In this document: piece after piece, positions 33,658-44,652 of the stretch
How positions within the stretch are numbered: position 1 is the stretch's first letter
Layout: the number at the start of each line of letters is the position of its first letter
NCBI GenBank assembly: GCA_932521025.1
Contig: OW051473.1
Span: 10,540,001 to 10,604,000 of the forward strand
DNA from: Oscheius onirici
Lineage: Eukaryota; Nematoda; Chromadorea; Rhabditida; Rhabditidae
Length of the DNA stretch: 64,000 nucleotides
Reading direction: 5' to 3'
The notes under the pieces: generated by a model
Told to the model about the DNA's origin: nothing
Databases searched by the model: none
What the model saw: only the letters and a program-made list of their open reading frames with translations
Made by a program: the position numbers and the translations under genes

Positions 33658-36186
33658 TTCCTTCTTCTGTGAGCCAAAAACACCCCGAAACGTTTGTACA
33701 ACCTTGCTACGCCGTATCAAGTCAGGAAGGGTCAACGGAATCTTCCAAGCAGCTTGATTTCACAGCCACAGCACGAGGCAGAGGCTGTCGACCCAAACAA
33801 CTACTTCGGTTACCTGAAAATAGCAAAAGTTAGTTAAGAAAACGTGGTGGGAAAACAATAAGGGCAGATTACCGCTTTCAATATATGGAACGCAAACAAT
33901 TTTTGTGCAGACGAGATACGCAAAATGGCGTTATCCTTTACCACAAAAAGATGCAAAGAATAATGGTTATAATCAAATTTATGGGAAGGTAGGAAATGCA
34001 AATGATTAGTAATGCTATAAATATGAGACTTAACAAATTCAAAATCGGTTGATCAGGGTTTGAAAGGTCGAAAAATGTTCTTCTTCGCACCAAAAGCAGT
34101 TTAGTTTTTATGTATAGATAGGGCAAAATTGCTATAGTGTTTCCTTGGATCTGCTGGAAAATTTATGGATTACAAGGCCTACTGTTCAATTACAACATAT
34201 CGAGAAATGTTGAAGTATGTCCCAAGTTTTTCTGCTTGCCTGAAGCTTGTGAAATTGTAAAGAGCTTTGTGAGGAGTAGCCTTATTGAAAAACTTATACA
34301 CAGCAAAACTAGATCCGAAGCTGGACTGAAGGACCTTTCTTAAGATATTGCACTTCTGACAATCGAAACTTTTCAGTCTGAATGAAAAAGTACGGGAGAT
34401 AAGTTGGGTCGATTCAGAAAGAGGAGATCCGGTACAAGGTTTCTTTCTTCGTTGGCGCAGTTGTTGGCGAAGTCGTTGAATTTGGTAGCTATAGAAAAAA
34501 TGACCGGTGTTCTTGGTTCATAACTGCCCTCTGCCGCTGACAGGAGTTCCAGGGGCCTGAAAACACTCTGTAAGATTGCTGCAAAGACTGTTATTTTATG
34601 CCAACAGCGTTTTCAAAAACGTGAGTTTTGAGATGTTTTGCAAATTTGTAGCGTTTGATCTGATTGCCAACATAGAAAAGCTCAAAAGTGCCTCAGCTTG
34701 AAAAGGGGCACTGCTTTTTGTAAGAGTGGTTTTCTTTGGCAAAAAGACTTACCGCGGACTCCGACTACACCAAGCTTTCTAAAGAAGTGCCTGCGTGTCT
34801 GGATATGGACATGCGCTGGTATCTGTGCTTCTGTGTACCATTTTGTGAGCATACATAAAGATGTTGTTTTTGAGGAAAGTCGAGCACTTGTATTCGAAGA
34901 TCTCAGTCATTTTTCAGACTGAAAAGCAAAAAAAATTAAGGGTTCCGTCTTCTACTCACCTGAATCATACTTTTTTGTGGGGTGGTCTACCAAGATGAAA
35001 TCGACTTCAGTTAAGAAAGCCTGAAAATACATATTGAATGAAATTGAAGTTATTTAGAGAAGAATGATGGAGAAAATGAGAAAAATAGATAGAAAGGATG
35101 TGGGTTGGTCAGCGCAGCGCGAAAACACGAAATGGTCAGAGCAGCTGCGATCCGGCAGAAATCGATAGCCAGTGCAGGGCAATGCAGCGCTGAATATGCT
35201 GACTGAAATTGAAGGGGGAGCAAATCATGATTTGAAGTTATAAGGAAGAGTCTGTACGCGTTTCAATTTTAAAGGAACACTGACATTACGTAGACAGGGG
35301 GAATTAGACAACTTCGCGACGGGACCCGGAAATAATGTCCCTTTGCATTTTTCTGCGTTTTGCACATATTTTTTCGTGGTCTAACTATTTTTATTCTGAT
35401 TCGTCGTCACTAACTACCCCCAGAAAAATCTATTCAGGCAGCAAAGTCTATAAAATAAAGAGAAAATGGCAAAACGCTGTTTTCACTCTTTTTTCCGGGT
35501 TTCGCTAAGGTTTTTCCACAATTTTTCACCCGAGTAGAAGTTTCTGGCGGCAGTTTTTGACGCTGAACCGATTAAAATTACATTAGAAAACGAAAAAATG
35601 AGTAAATCACGGAGAAAATGTCTAAATAGGCAAAATAGAGTAATTTTGTTCCGGGGCCATTGAAAAGGGGTGGTATACTTTATCCCGAAAACCTGAAAAT
35701 GACACAGACTGTCAAACTGACGCCAAACAAGCTGGATAAGGGCTCAAACCCTAGATAAACAGTGGAAAAGGATAATAATAGCTTACACTTTATTTATCAT
35801 TTGCCCTTCTTTACGGAGCGATTTGGAGTAAAAAACCTATGGTATACTTTATCCCCCCCCCGCGCTGAATGGCAACGGGGGGGGGATAATGTAACCTGCC
35901 CATTGAAAAGTCGTGCGGGACGTGAAAAAGTCGTGAAAAGTTGGGACTAACGCTCAGACTTTTTTATAATACGACGGTTACGTTAATAGTCAAACTTGAT
36001 CGGTTTAACTAACAAAGCTGCTGTCGAATGATCTGGCAGTAAAGGCGAGCGTACTGAACGGTAGCTACCGTAGTTAGATAAAGCGTACAAAATTTCAAAG
36101 TACCATTTATGTTTGTAAAAAAAAAGTCTTGGCTGCATGTGAATCGCATTTATAAACTGTAGGCGTCGGCTTTGTTATCTCCATCG
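33658..36186. other. intergenic, no gene seen
   Basis: 2.5 kb with several short frames but no consistent exon set. Includes the poly-C/poly-G hairpin at 35849-35889 and a repeated TGGTATACTTTATCCC motif (35672 and 35842). Confidence 0.5.
35849..35889. repeat. poly(C)/poly(G) hairpin
   Basis: Perfect 13-base inverted repeat TTATCCCCCCCCC (35849-35861) and its complement (35877-35889) around a 15-base loop. Nine-base C and G runs are rare in this AT-rich DNA; the same kind of run occurs in the palindromic element at 40116-40751. Confidence 0.8.
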
Positions 36187-36429
36187 TTATGCGTCTTCGT
36201 CATCACTCGAGCTAGTGCCATCGGTCAAGACCCATTCATCAATGATATGAAGTTTGGCAGTCCAGATTTCATAGTTCTTACAAACAACTGAAATTGCAAA
36301 GCTTTTGATAGTAATTAAAATGTCAAACGTGTAAAATTGTTGTAGAGTATTTGGAGTCGATAGACGCTCCTTCGTTTCACTAATGGCATGAAGATAGTCA
36401 GTGTTCTTGTCGAATGTGTGGATATTCAT
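36187..36429 (-). CDS. small hypothetical protein with acidic tail
   Basis: A continuous 80-codon frame from ATG 36429 to TAA 36187-36189, ending in TDGTSSSDDEDA. Not recognised. An in-frame upstream exon near 36750-36800 (MASSDFEKCAFCRR, followed by a donor) could belong to it, but the join is not proven. Low complexity at the C terminus suggests a nuclear or phosphorylated protein (inference). Confidence 0.4.
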   Translation of the reverse strand: MNIHTFDKNTDYLHAISETKERLSTPNTLQQFYTFDILITIKSFAISVVCKNYEIWTAKLHIIDEWVLTDGTSSSDDEDA

Positions 36430-36910
36430 TTCAGAAGAAATTTGAGGTGAAAACCCCAGATCATAAACGATAAAAGCCAGTTTGTAAAACTTCTAGTAAA
36501 CTTGTTGATGACAATAGCTTGTCACATATCTTAAACTTGAAAGGAAATGGCATATAGGATTTTCTAGCATTTTGACATTTATTTTAGCCTCTGAATTTGC
36601 GTAACTGGTGTAAAATTAGATACGGAATGGTTTAAATGTGATTTGGAAACGGAAAAACGAACTTTAAACGTCGAAATTATGAATTTCGAGTTCGTTACGA
36701 GATTCCTCATTTTTCGAAAACGGACACTGACTTTAACAAACTTACCGGTTTCACCTCCTACAAAAAGCGCATTTCTCAAAATCGCTTGACGCCATCGGGT
36801 GTGGTAATCTTTGATTGCCAGTCAAGTTACTACGCTCAAGAATAGAGCAAACAGTATATTGCGAAACAAGAAAAACAACAACATTTATATCGGAACAGCA
36901 ACAAAACAGC
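36430..36910. other. short intergenic region
   Basis: Contains the possible 5' exon mentioned for the gene at 36187. Nothing else supported. Confidence 0.4.
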
Positions 36911-39615
36911 TTAGTTGGCAATCCACTTTCCATTGGTAAATTCAAAAGCTGTATACATGGGAAATCTAACTTTTTTCATGGATTCTGCTAAGAAATCTTC
37001 ACTATTCCAAATTTTCTTCACAGCGTCCTGTTTGTGTTCAAAGGGACGTTTTCCCTGTATAAACTGATACACTTCCTTGTCTGGGAACTTCGATTGGCAG
37101 AGAGCAGCTCCCTTCTCGCATTCCTCCGATTCCCCGATAATTCCAATAAGATCAGGAATGGGAATCTCGTCCATGTCAATTCCGGTGACGAAATTGTTCT
37201 TGTCGTCCTTTTCTATCAGACCAAAAGACAGTCGAGCCGTGATTAGACGACGGGGAACATGTTGTTCCGCTCCAAGGAAAAGCAAGATATTGGGAATTGG
37301 CTTTTCCCAATCTGAAAAAGAGCTTTATATGAAAACCCTTCTGCATACATGTCATCTTCTGGTTGAAAAGTTTTGATCCCAGATCGTTCCAGTCTGTGTA
37401 GCGAATGTTCTCGTACTTCTCTGTTATATTGCTCTTTATTCAGCTCAAATATTTTAACTCACTTATACCTTGGTTTCCAATCTTTTGCAATAGACATTGT
37501 TTGCCAATATCCTCCTTCGAGTAAATTGTAATGTTTACCGCCTTCTGATAAGGGTGATTTGAGTAGTTGCGGAACATCTCTCTCAAATCGTCAACGTTTC
37601 GAACCAGGACAACGATCGCTTCGTGATAGAATTTCATGCTCCAGCTTCGCTTGTGCTTGTGCATATACGTCATGTAGAAATTAGAGAGACGGAACTCAAA
37701 GTAGGGTATACCGGGACCGACAATAATGTTAGTCTTCAGATTTGCTATAACCATTAGTATTTTTAAGTCTATTGAGAAAAAATTGGAACGGTAGTTTTTA
37801 AGTTGAGAGGTGAGTTTTTTCCTCTGGCCCAAATCTCCGTTCAGTAAAAAGAAATCGAGTGATCTTTTGGCTAATATTTTACAGGAATGATTGTAGAATG
37901 CTACTCCGAGCGAGGTGAAAAAAGATAAACAAAAATTTCTTTCAATTTTGTTTGCTCAAAAGAGCGGTAAATGTTCCCACCTGTTTTCTCAGGAGATGTT
38001 TTGAAAGTCCGAGGCACAACCACTGAAAATTTTCGCTTGTTAACTAAATGACTAACCAACCATCGTTTTTCAGTTTTCCAAAGTCTTTAATAGTACTGCC
38101 ACCCCATGATAGTCCGTTTTCGTTGTTATTGATTTTCTCCACGAGTTCAGGAGAGTTTACCAATTTACGGCAGAGAATGTTCAAAAAGTCCCTAGAATAC
38201 GTGACATCTTGACGCAACATTAGGCGGGTCACGTCCTGCCAGTATAGCACCTGGGTACATATTTGAAAAGACAAACTGCAGTAGCTTACCTCCAATACTG
38301 GACAAAAGTCGTCTTCAATAGGGCCGTCAACGTTCACTTGTAGTTCGCGATCGTCGCGTACAACCACGTAAGTAGCAGGGCATCCGGAGGCAATGGCTTT
38401 TGAAGCGAGCGCATTCAGTCGACTGTTGAAGAAAAGTACTTTTGACATCTTGAGTAACCCGACTCCTTTGATTTCAATGCTTTCAAGTTGGCCGTTGACT
38501 GAAAGTTCATCATGCACATTATTTTAATCTCTAACCATTTCGATTCACAGAATCCGTTTCTCGAGACGAAATTCGAACAATTTCGTCTTGACGGCTGTAG
38601 TGATTCATCAGCATTATACCACTCTGAAAACACTCAGTTATTTGTTCAGACAACAAACATACTCCTGCAAGGGTAATTGCACGGTCAGACAACATGCCCA
38701 AACGTTCAGCCATTTTCCATCGTCTATTATCACTTTCCTGATTATACTCCTGTTCCCAGCGGAGATTACTAAAATATAGACCCCTTCTTTGTAAGAACCT
38801 ACTCAGTTTTGACTGTCACTTGACCAGCAGCTCGGATAATATCGAAATGTCGAACCTTTGCGTAGGTATATGGATGCAACATTGCTGCTGATGCTGCATT
38901 GCAAGAAAAGTAAACCTTCTTGTCGTCTTCTTTAATTTTCACTGTATTTGGACATTCACGAGCGTATTCCTGTAAGCTTTTTCCTAGTATGAGCATTTTA
39001 TATCTCGGACAGGGATGGGCGGATGTCAAAATGGTATGGCGGATGTGGATACATCCGCATGCCCAAAATCCGGTGAGGATGCGGATGCGCATGCATCCGC
39101 AAGTTTTATAACCGTGGCGGACGCGGATGCGGATTTAGCAACTATCCGCGGATGTGGATGCGGATTTTCTACCCATTTCGTACTGAAATTTCACGATATC
39201 GACGCGTGTTGAACAAAAAAATCGATGAATATCAACACAGAATCATAAAACAGCAGTTAAGAGAAAAAAGTGAGTTAAGAGAAAAAACTGAAAACCGGAT
39301 GGATGCGGACAGTCACTTTTTTGGTTTTGCGGACGCGGATGTTGAAAATGAGCGCGGATATCCGCGGATGCGGATAATCCGCTCATCCAAGATCTCAGAT
39401 CTGGGTGGTATCTTAATGGCAATATGGTACTTAGTAGTACCGGGTGCTACTCGAGAACCCACCGCAACAGTCAATTGCTCTTCTTCGCGATCGGTCATCT
39501 CCCTGTTATTTAGTCTACGGATCCCATTCTTGTTGGTGACAGGGATCAATGTATCCTCCTTGTTTTCAAAAAAATTCCCTGTCGTAGGATCCTTAATTGA
39601 GCAGGTGGAAGACAT
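36911..39615 (-). CDS. unrecognised multi-exon protein
   Basis: Stop TAA 36911-36913. The exon set is coherent: an N-terminal exon from ATG 39615 (MSSTCSIKDPTTGNFF), then about 38996 to 38820 (LILGKSLQEYARECPN, SAAMLHPYTYAKVRHFDI), then exons across 38760-38040 (ERLGMLSDRAITLAG, MLMNHYSRQDEIVRISSRE, KMSKVLFFNSRLNALASK), and a C-terminal part (FEFRLSNFYMTYMHKHKRS, EQHVPRRLITARLSFGL, KEVYQFIQGKRPFEHKQD). Joining the first exon needs a donor near 39435 and an acceptor at about 39006; the intervening intron holds the GCGGAT repeat. If that join is wrong the protein starts at ATG 38996. No family recognised; no membrane segment or signal peptide. Confidence 0.6.
39010..39390. repeat. GCGGAT-rich degenerate repeat
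   Basis: Many direct and inverted copies of GCGGATGCGGAT and ATCCGC fill 39010-39170 and again 39295-39385, with a unique stretch between. The composition (GC-rich hexamers) is unlike the surroundings. It lies inside the first intron of the unrecognised gene. Confidence 0.75.
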
Positions 39616-40111
39616 TGCACTTGTCGAAGAAGTGTCTGAAGACGCACTTGCTCTCCCCTTTAACGGCTTTCGGCAGATAAGAAAGTCACGCTTTTCTCGT
39701 CAAATGAGGCGCCAATCTTTTATTGGCTGGATTTTTAGTGCTTGTTCACAGTACTGTGTTCACGTGTTCACAGTATGATTGTGGTCAGCTTACGAAACAG
39801 CAAAGGTTTCAGGTTAAAGATTTCTCAGCTGAAGTGTGATATGATTTTGTCCATCTTTCGATCAAGATGAGGCGAAACCATTCGCATTTTTCATCAGCGA
39901 GTTAAACAGTGATATCATCCAATTAATCATTACGAAACTTGGTTGTAGTGAGAACAGTTTTGATCACCGTCTAGTTTCTTATCTGTTGGAGACTGTTCCT
40001 TCCTGTTTTTATCAGCAGACAACTGTCAAGAAAATGCACTTTAACAGATATTTCTAAGAAATAAAGGCATTTATCTTTCCTAATAACAGTTGAATTGAGC
40101 TAGCATAGTTG
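39616..40111. other. intergenic, no gene seen
   Basis: Promoter side of the gene at 36911-39615. No supported frame. The TTAA target duplication of the next element begins at 40112. Confidence 0.4.
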
Positions 40112-40115
40112 TTAA

Positions 40116-40751
40116 AGGGCCAGTCGCCCCCCCCCCCACCCCTAGCGTGACGCTCAAGCCAAACGCTGTATCAGGAGTGGTATGCGGCGCCGCCGTCCGA
40201 TCTGGCAAGTAAAACACATTGAGATCGGTTAGTAGCTTTGTGATGTTCCGCAAAGTTGGAGAGCAGATCGAGGGCTACATTTTTACAGAACATTGTAAAA
40301 CATCACAAATCATTCTTCGTCTAGTAGCTGCGTACTCAATATTCACAGCCATTTTTCGATCTGACCACTAGTTTTGCCAGGTTTACAATGTACTGTAAAA
40401 ATGTTGCCCTCGATCTCCTCTACAACATTGCAGAACATCACAAAGCTCGAAAATCTTTTCTTCAGAGTGGAAATGACGATAGAAGTGGCGGGGTGTACAT
40501 GCAGGAGTAAAAATGGCGAACTTGCCTTGAAAAATTAGAAAATAGGGTTGCAACTAACTAAAAATACATTTTTCTATCAAAATGTAAAAAGAAAAAAGAT
40601 TTTGACTCGAAAGGATTCGAACCCGAGACTCCTTGAAAATTGGTACTAACCGAGCTCAATGTGGTTTTACTTGCCAGGCTTTACTTGCCGCATACCACTC
40701 CTGGTACAGTTTGGTTTGAGCGTCACGCTAGGGGGGGGGGCGACTGGCCCT
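40116..40751. mobile_element. palindromic element with TTAA target duplication
   Basis: 636 bases flanked by TTAA on both sides (40112-40115 and 40752-40755). The ends are inverted repeats beginning AGGGCCAGTCGCCCC, with long C/G runs, then AGCGTGACGCTCAA and ACCACTCC blocks in mirror order. A second inverted pair lies inside (about 40240-40325 against 40378-40445). TTAA duplication is typical of piggyBac-like elements. There is no transposase, so this is a non-autonomous copy. A GGATTCGAACCCGAG segment inside (near 40613) looks like a tRNA T-arm in reverse but does not fold as a tRNA. Confidence 0.75.
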
Positions 40752-40755
40752 TTAA

Positions 40756-41529
40756 GAGTGTGATATATGCGAAACGTAGCCAGGGAGAGAGGAATGAGAT
40801 AAAAGCTGTAACATGTGCTGGTGTGAAAACAAGCAGTGATTAAATTGTGCAAACGTTGTGCAATACAACTAATAAGAATTGATACAAGTTTGTTATAACA
40901 ATCTCCGACACTTGTTCTGATTTTGTAGCCTAATAAACCCGAATATCAGAACCATGTTGAACAGTCCTAATATCGAGATTACTGGACGCATCGGATGAGA
41001 ATAATTTAAAATGATGTTTTTGTTGACTCCAGTGAAAACTGAATGATGTAAATGTTCGGTAAAATATGTCCCTTTGTCTTAATTCTGCTCTGCTGAGTCA
41101 TAACAAGAGACACTACCCAAATGAGCTCGTTTAAGCTAATTTAAGAAGAGCATTCTAGCGTAGTTAAGAGTGAGCGTTCTCGACTGATTAATCTCTTTCT
41201 TCCCCTACCATTCCGTTTTCACAGCTACTTGTTATAGCAACCTATAATTATAGGTGGCGATACGGGCAATTTGTTCGAACTGGTTCTTCTCGATATGGTA
41301 GACCACCCACATTGCGAGTATACAAAAATTTAATTGCCAACATGGGAGAGACGAAAAACAGAAAGATAGACGAAATATACACGCAATACAGGCATAGAAG
41401 TCTGGGCAGTGAGTAGAATATGTAGCACAGAGGGCGTCGAAGAGGGGTTTTGATTTTGGAGCACCGGGTTTGTAGCACGACTTAGGAAGGGAAATGGGAT
41501 ATCGGTCACAGATTTCTGTTCATGGTGGT
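40756..41529. other. intergenic, no gene seen
   Basis: 3' flank of the menorin gene. No supported frame. Confidence 0.5.
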
Positions 41530-44500
41530 CTAGTTGAAGAAAAACAATAAAATGGAAAATAGCATTAACAAAGAAGAAGGCAGAGAAGCCGAATTGTGAT
41601 GGAGTCTTTCTAGGAGAAAGTCAATTGCGCCATCACCCGTTTTGGAAACAACCACCGTTCGAAGAGTACGAGTCTTTCTTAAAGATTGAGTTTCTTTGAA
41701 TTCTTTAAAGTAAACTCACTTGTCATAAGGAGTGTCTAGAGTTAGAGTTGTGACGTCGCGAGTCTTTCTCGTCTTACGTCCCCCACAATTGGTCGTCCAG
41801 ACTTCCGCTGTCACTCGCCATCCCTTGTCCCAGACTGCAAAAAAGAGCGTTCTTACATTCCTGATGAGTCGTTTTTATAAAGGTCTGCTTCCAAATGCAT
41901 TTTACTCATTACCCATCGGGAAAAAACAACTGAAAGTACCTTTGAATCCGTAACATTCCGATCTTCCCAGTTGTCCAGTGGACTTGGATTCGTAGTACTT
42001 TACGCCATCCTGACGGTTTTCAATGGAAATCCTTCCGTCGTGACCGATGTAGACCTAGAAAACTTTCTGAATTGGCAAAGAATCACATACCTGGAGGGCT
42101 TTGTTAATCTCCGGAGAGTCAATCTCCTGAACTTTGTCCAGGAGATAGACCACGAGACCGCTCTTCTCATCGACATTCAGTTCTTTGGCCGATCTCTTCG
42201 GTAAAAAGTGTACGACTCCTTCAACGCTCTGAGTGTTTGGGAACTCTGGAGGCGGTTTCTGAGATAGAAGTAACGCTGCCGGTCTTCCCAAGAATGCAGG
42301 GCCACCTTCGCTTCGAACAATCGTGGAAAGCATGGGTGACGCTACTGGGAATTCTACCGCTCTCCACTCGGACAGAGAAAAGGCCTCTGCGTTCTGAAGG
42401 AAGAATTTTTAAAAAAAGTCATTCGTTACCTCGACTGGTTCATTGGTAATATTCTGAAGAATTTGTCGATGCATAGGACTGAGGTCATACACGACTCTAT
42501 TCTTTGTGGCCTTCTGTCTGAGTTCAATGATGGGACGCCAGTCGGAAACGGAATCTTCGTGATCGCTCCAAACTAGAAGAGAAACTTGTCTATCCATTCC
42601 CAGCAGCCATAGGAGCTGGTCTTTTGAGTTGGCAGCCTGAAAAACTCAGTCTTCCCCCTCAAAACACGATCAGGTTAGTGACCCTGCTGAGTGATTCTCG
42701 ATGTTTGTCTTCTCCTGGGTCATCACCTCGGATTGCATTACCAATTGTGCCTAGCCCTCAATATCTATGCTAATATTCTGGGAACATCTGTGTGAAGAAT
42801 GTCTTGTCCCACCAACACTCTCTATTTCATACTTACCACAGCAAGTCGGACACTGAGCATCACGGGTTGATCCAAATTGGTTACATACTCCAGGATGTGG
42901 AACAGATCCTGCCAGCTGAGTCTCTTGTACTTTGGATGAAGCTGACTGAAGTTGGTTTGCTTTGTCCATCCAAGTGATAGAGTCGCGTCAGGGAACAGTT
43001 TCTGGGTCTTCTCCACGAAGGTGGCTGGATCGACGGGTACCTTAAGTTACTGTAAGGAAGGCCAAAACTGTATTTTTCTATTGAATTCAGAGTCCTTTGA
43101 GTATGATCTTTACCGAGTACTTTAACATGCGAACATCGGCGGTTTGTCGAAGATTCAGAGTTGGATCAGTGATCCTGACTGAGTATTCGAAGTGTGTCTT
43201 TCAGACCAGTGACTGTTACAGACCATTTGGACTCACCTCCACACTCCTGGCAGCTCTGAACACGTTAGCATGAAGAATCACAGGGTACTGTAGAATAGGA
43301 GAGGTAGGATCGGCTTGTGAGGCGTAGAGGTAATGTAAAACTGGCTTGACGACTTCGGTAGAACGGAAGTTGATCTTGATAGCTAAAATATCCCATTCAT
43401 TAGTGAGCTTAATTGACCCCGTTTTACGCTTTCTTCTATTTGTTTTGGGTTGTTCTCGCCGTGAACAGCTGACGACCCCCTACTGACTAGTCAACACGTG
43501 TAGCCCTTGTCGTACCGTAATCTATCACCGCGCTCCTGGTCCTCTTCTCCTTACAACCGGCCGCACTTCTCAGACCTTTGATATGACACCTCGCCCCCGG
43601 CTTTGACGGATTACCGTTTCATCTGCATATCTCTGCCCCAAATATTTGACAGCTGATAATGAGGTCCCATACAAGAAAAATGACTGTACCTTTGTGCAGA
43701 CTGGCAACTTCCCGGAGCCACTCTTTGAAGGTGATACGGTCAGCCAGACGCGCTTCAGCTCTCATGACTGGGATGGCTCTCTGTTTTGCACGACGCTGGG
43801 AGAGCAAGAAGACATCTCCCTCGATCATCATCGATTTGTTCAAAAACGGCTCTGAAATTTTAGATATTCCGGCCTTTTTCATTCAGATACTGCTGTTTTA
43901 TTGAATCTCAGAGAATGTCCCCCGAAAAAATGACTCTGCTCTTTTCAATACAAAACGATTTGTACGCGCGCGCGTGGCGGATCGAGAGCTGATTGTCGCA
44001 GCCGTTTGACCCTCCAATTAGGGAATCCTCCAATTACCGGTCGCCGACAGAGAGATTAGAATATGGCAGTTAGGATGGGCGCGTGTCTCTCCGATTTGTT
44101 GGCAGTCATTAGAGGACGAGAAAAAAACAGCTGTGCGTACCGTGAAGCTGGTCGACAAGATCGGGCCAACTGTTGACTCCGTGAGCGACGCGAACATTCA
44201 GCCCATCTCCTAGCGTCTCGTTCTTCCAGAAATCCACGACGGACATTCTCGTGGCTCGCATTTCGCGACCAACATTGCCTGCAAAACCGTTTTTACACTT
44301 GGATAAGCATTAAAGTGCTCTCGCCTGTTGACGCGCTCAAATCCGTTCTTAATGCTATCAACCGACCCGGCACCATTATATCCACTAAGACAATTGGCGT
44401 CAAATTGAGCCGATTGTCACTTCCATGCCCAACACAAGCCAATTTGCAAGCTGTCTCCTTCTCTATCTATATTTCGAGAGAGGAACGGTGCTGACCGGCT

Positions 44501-44652
44501 GGTGCGCGAGTATTTACGATCTCTTTTTATGACTGCGCCAAGAGTCGTGAAAATTATGCGCTCGGTAGATGCTAATCAGTACGGTCTGGAGACTCACCTG
44601 AGCTACATAGCTGCAGACTGAAGAGGGTTAAAATTACGGCTCTTCTTATCAT
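41530..44652 (-). CDS. mnr-1: menorin/FAM151 family protein
   Basis: ATG 44652 opens a signal peptide ([16 protein letters not shown]). Next comes [14 protein letters not shown] (near 44180-44230), then the DUF2181 hallmark [17 protein letters not shown] followed by AIPVMRAEA (near 43750-43840), [15 protein letters not shown] (near 43330-43385), [14 protein letters not shown] (near 42945-42985) and [16 protein letters not shown] (near 42545-42590). A C-terminal part follows that is longer than the FAM151 core. Stop TAG 41530-41532. The protein ends in a Ser-rich site and a purely hydrophobic tail ([13 protein letters not shown]), which suits a GPI anchor or a C-terminal membrane anchor. In C. 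elegans, MNR-1 in the epidermis forms a complex with SAX-7 that guides PVD dendrites through the DMA-1 receptor. Large introns lie near 43870-44155 and 44290-44590. Confidence 0.85.

Noticed and set aside
40605-40640. Possible minus-strand tRNA with GGTTCGAATCC
   Set aside because: Inside the palindromic element; stem pairing and the other arms are missing.
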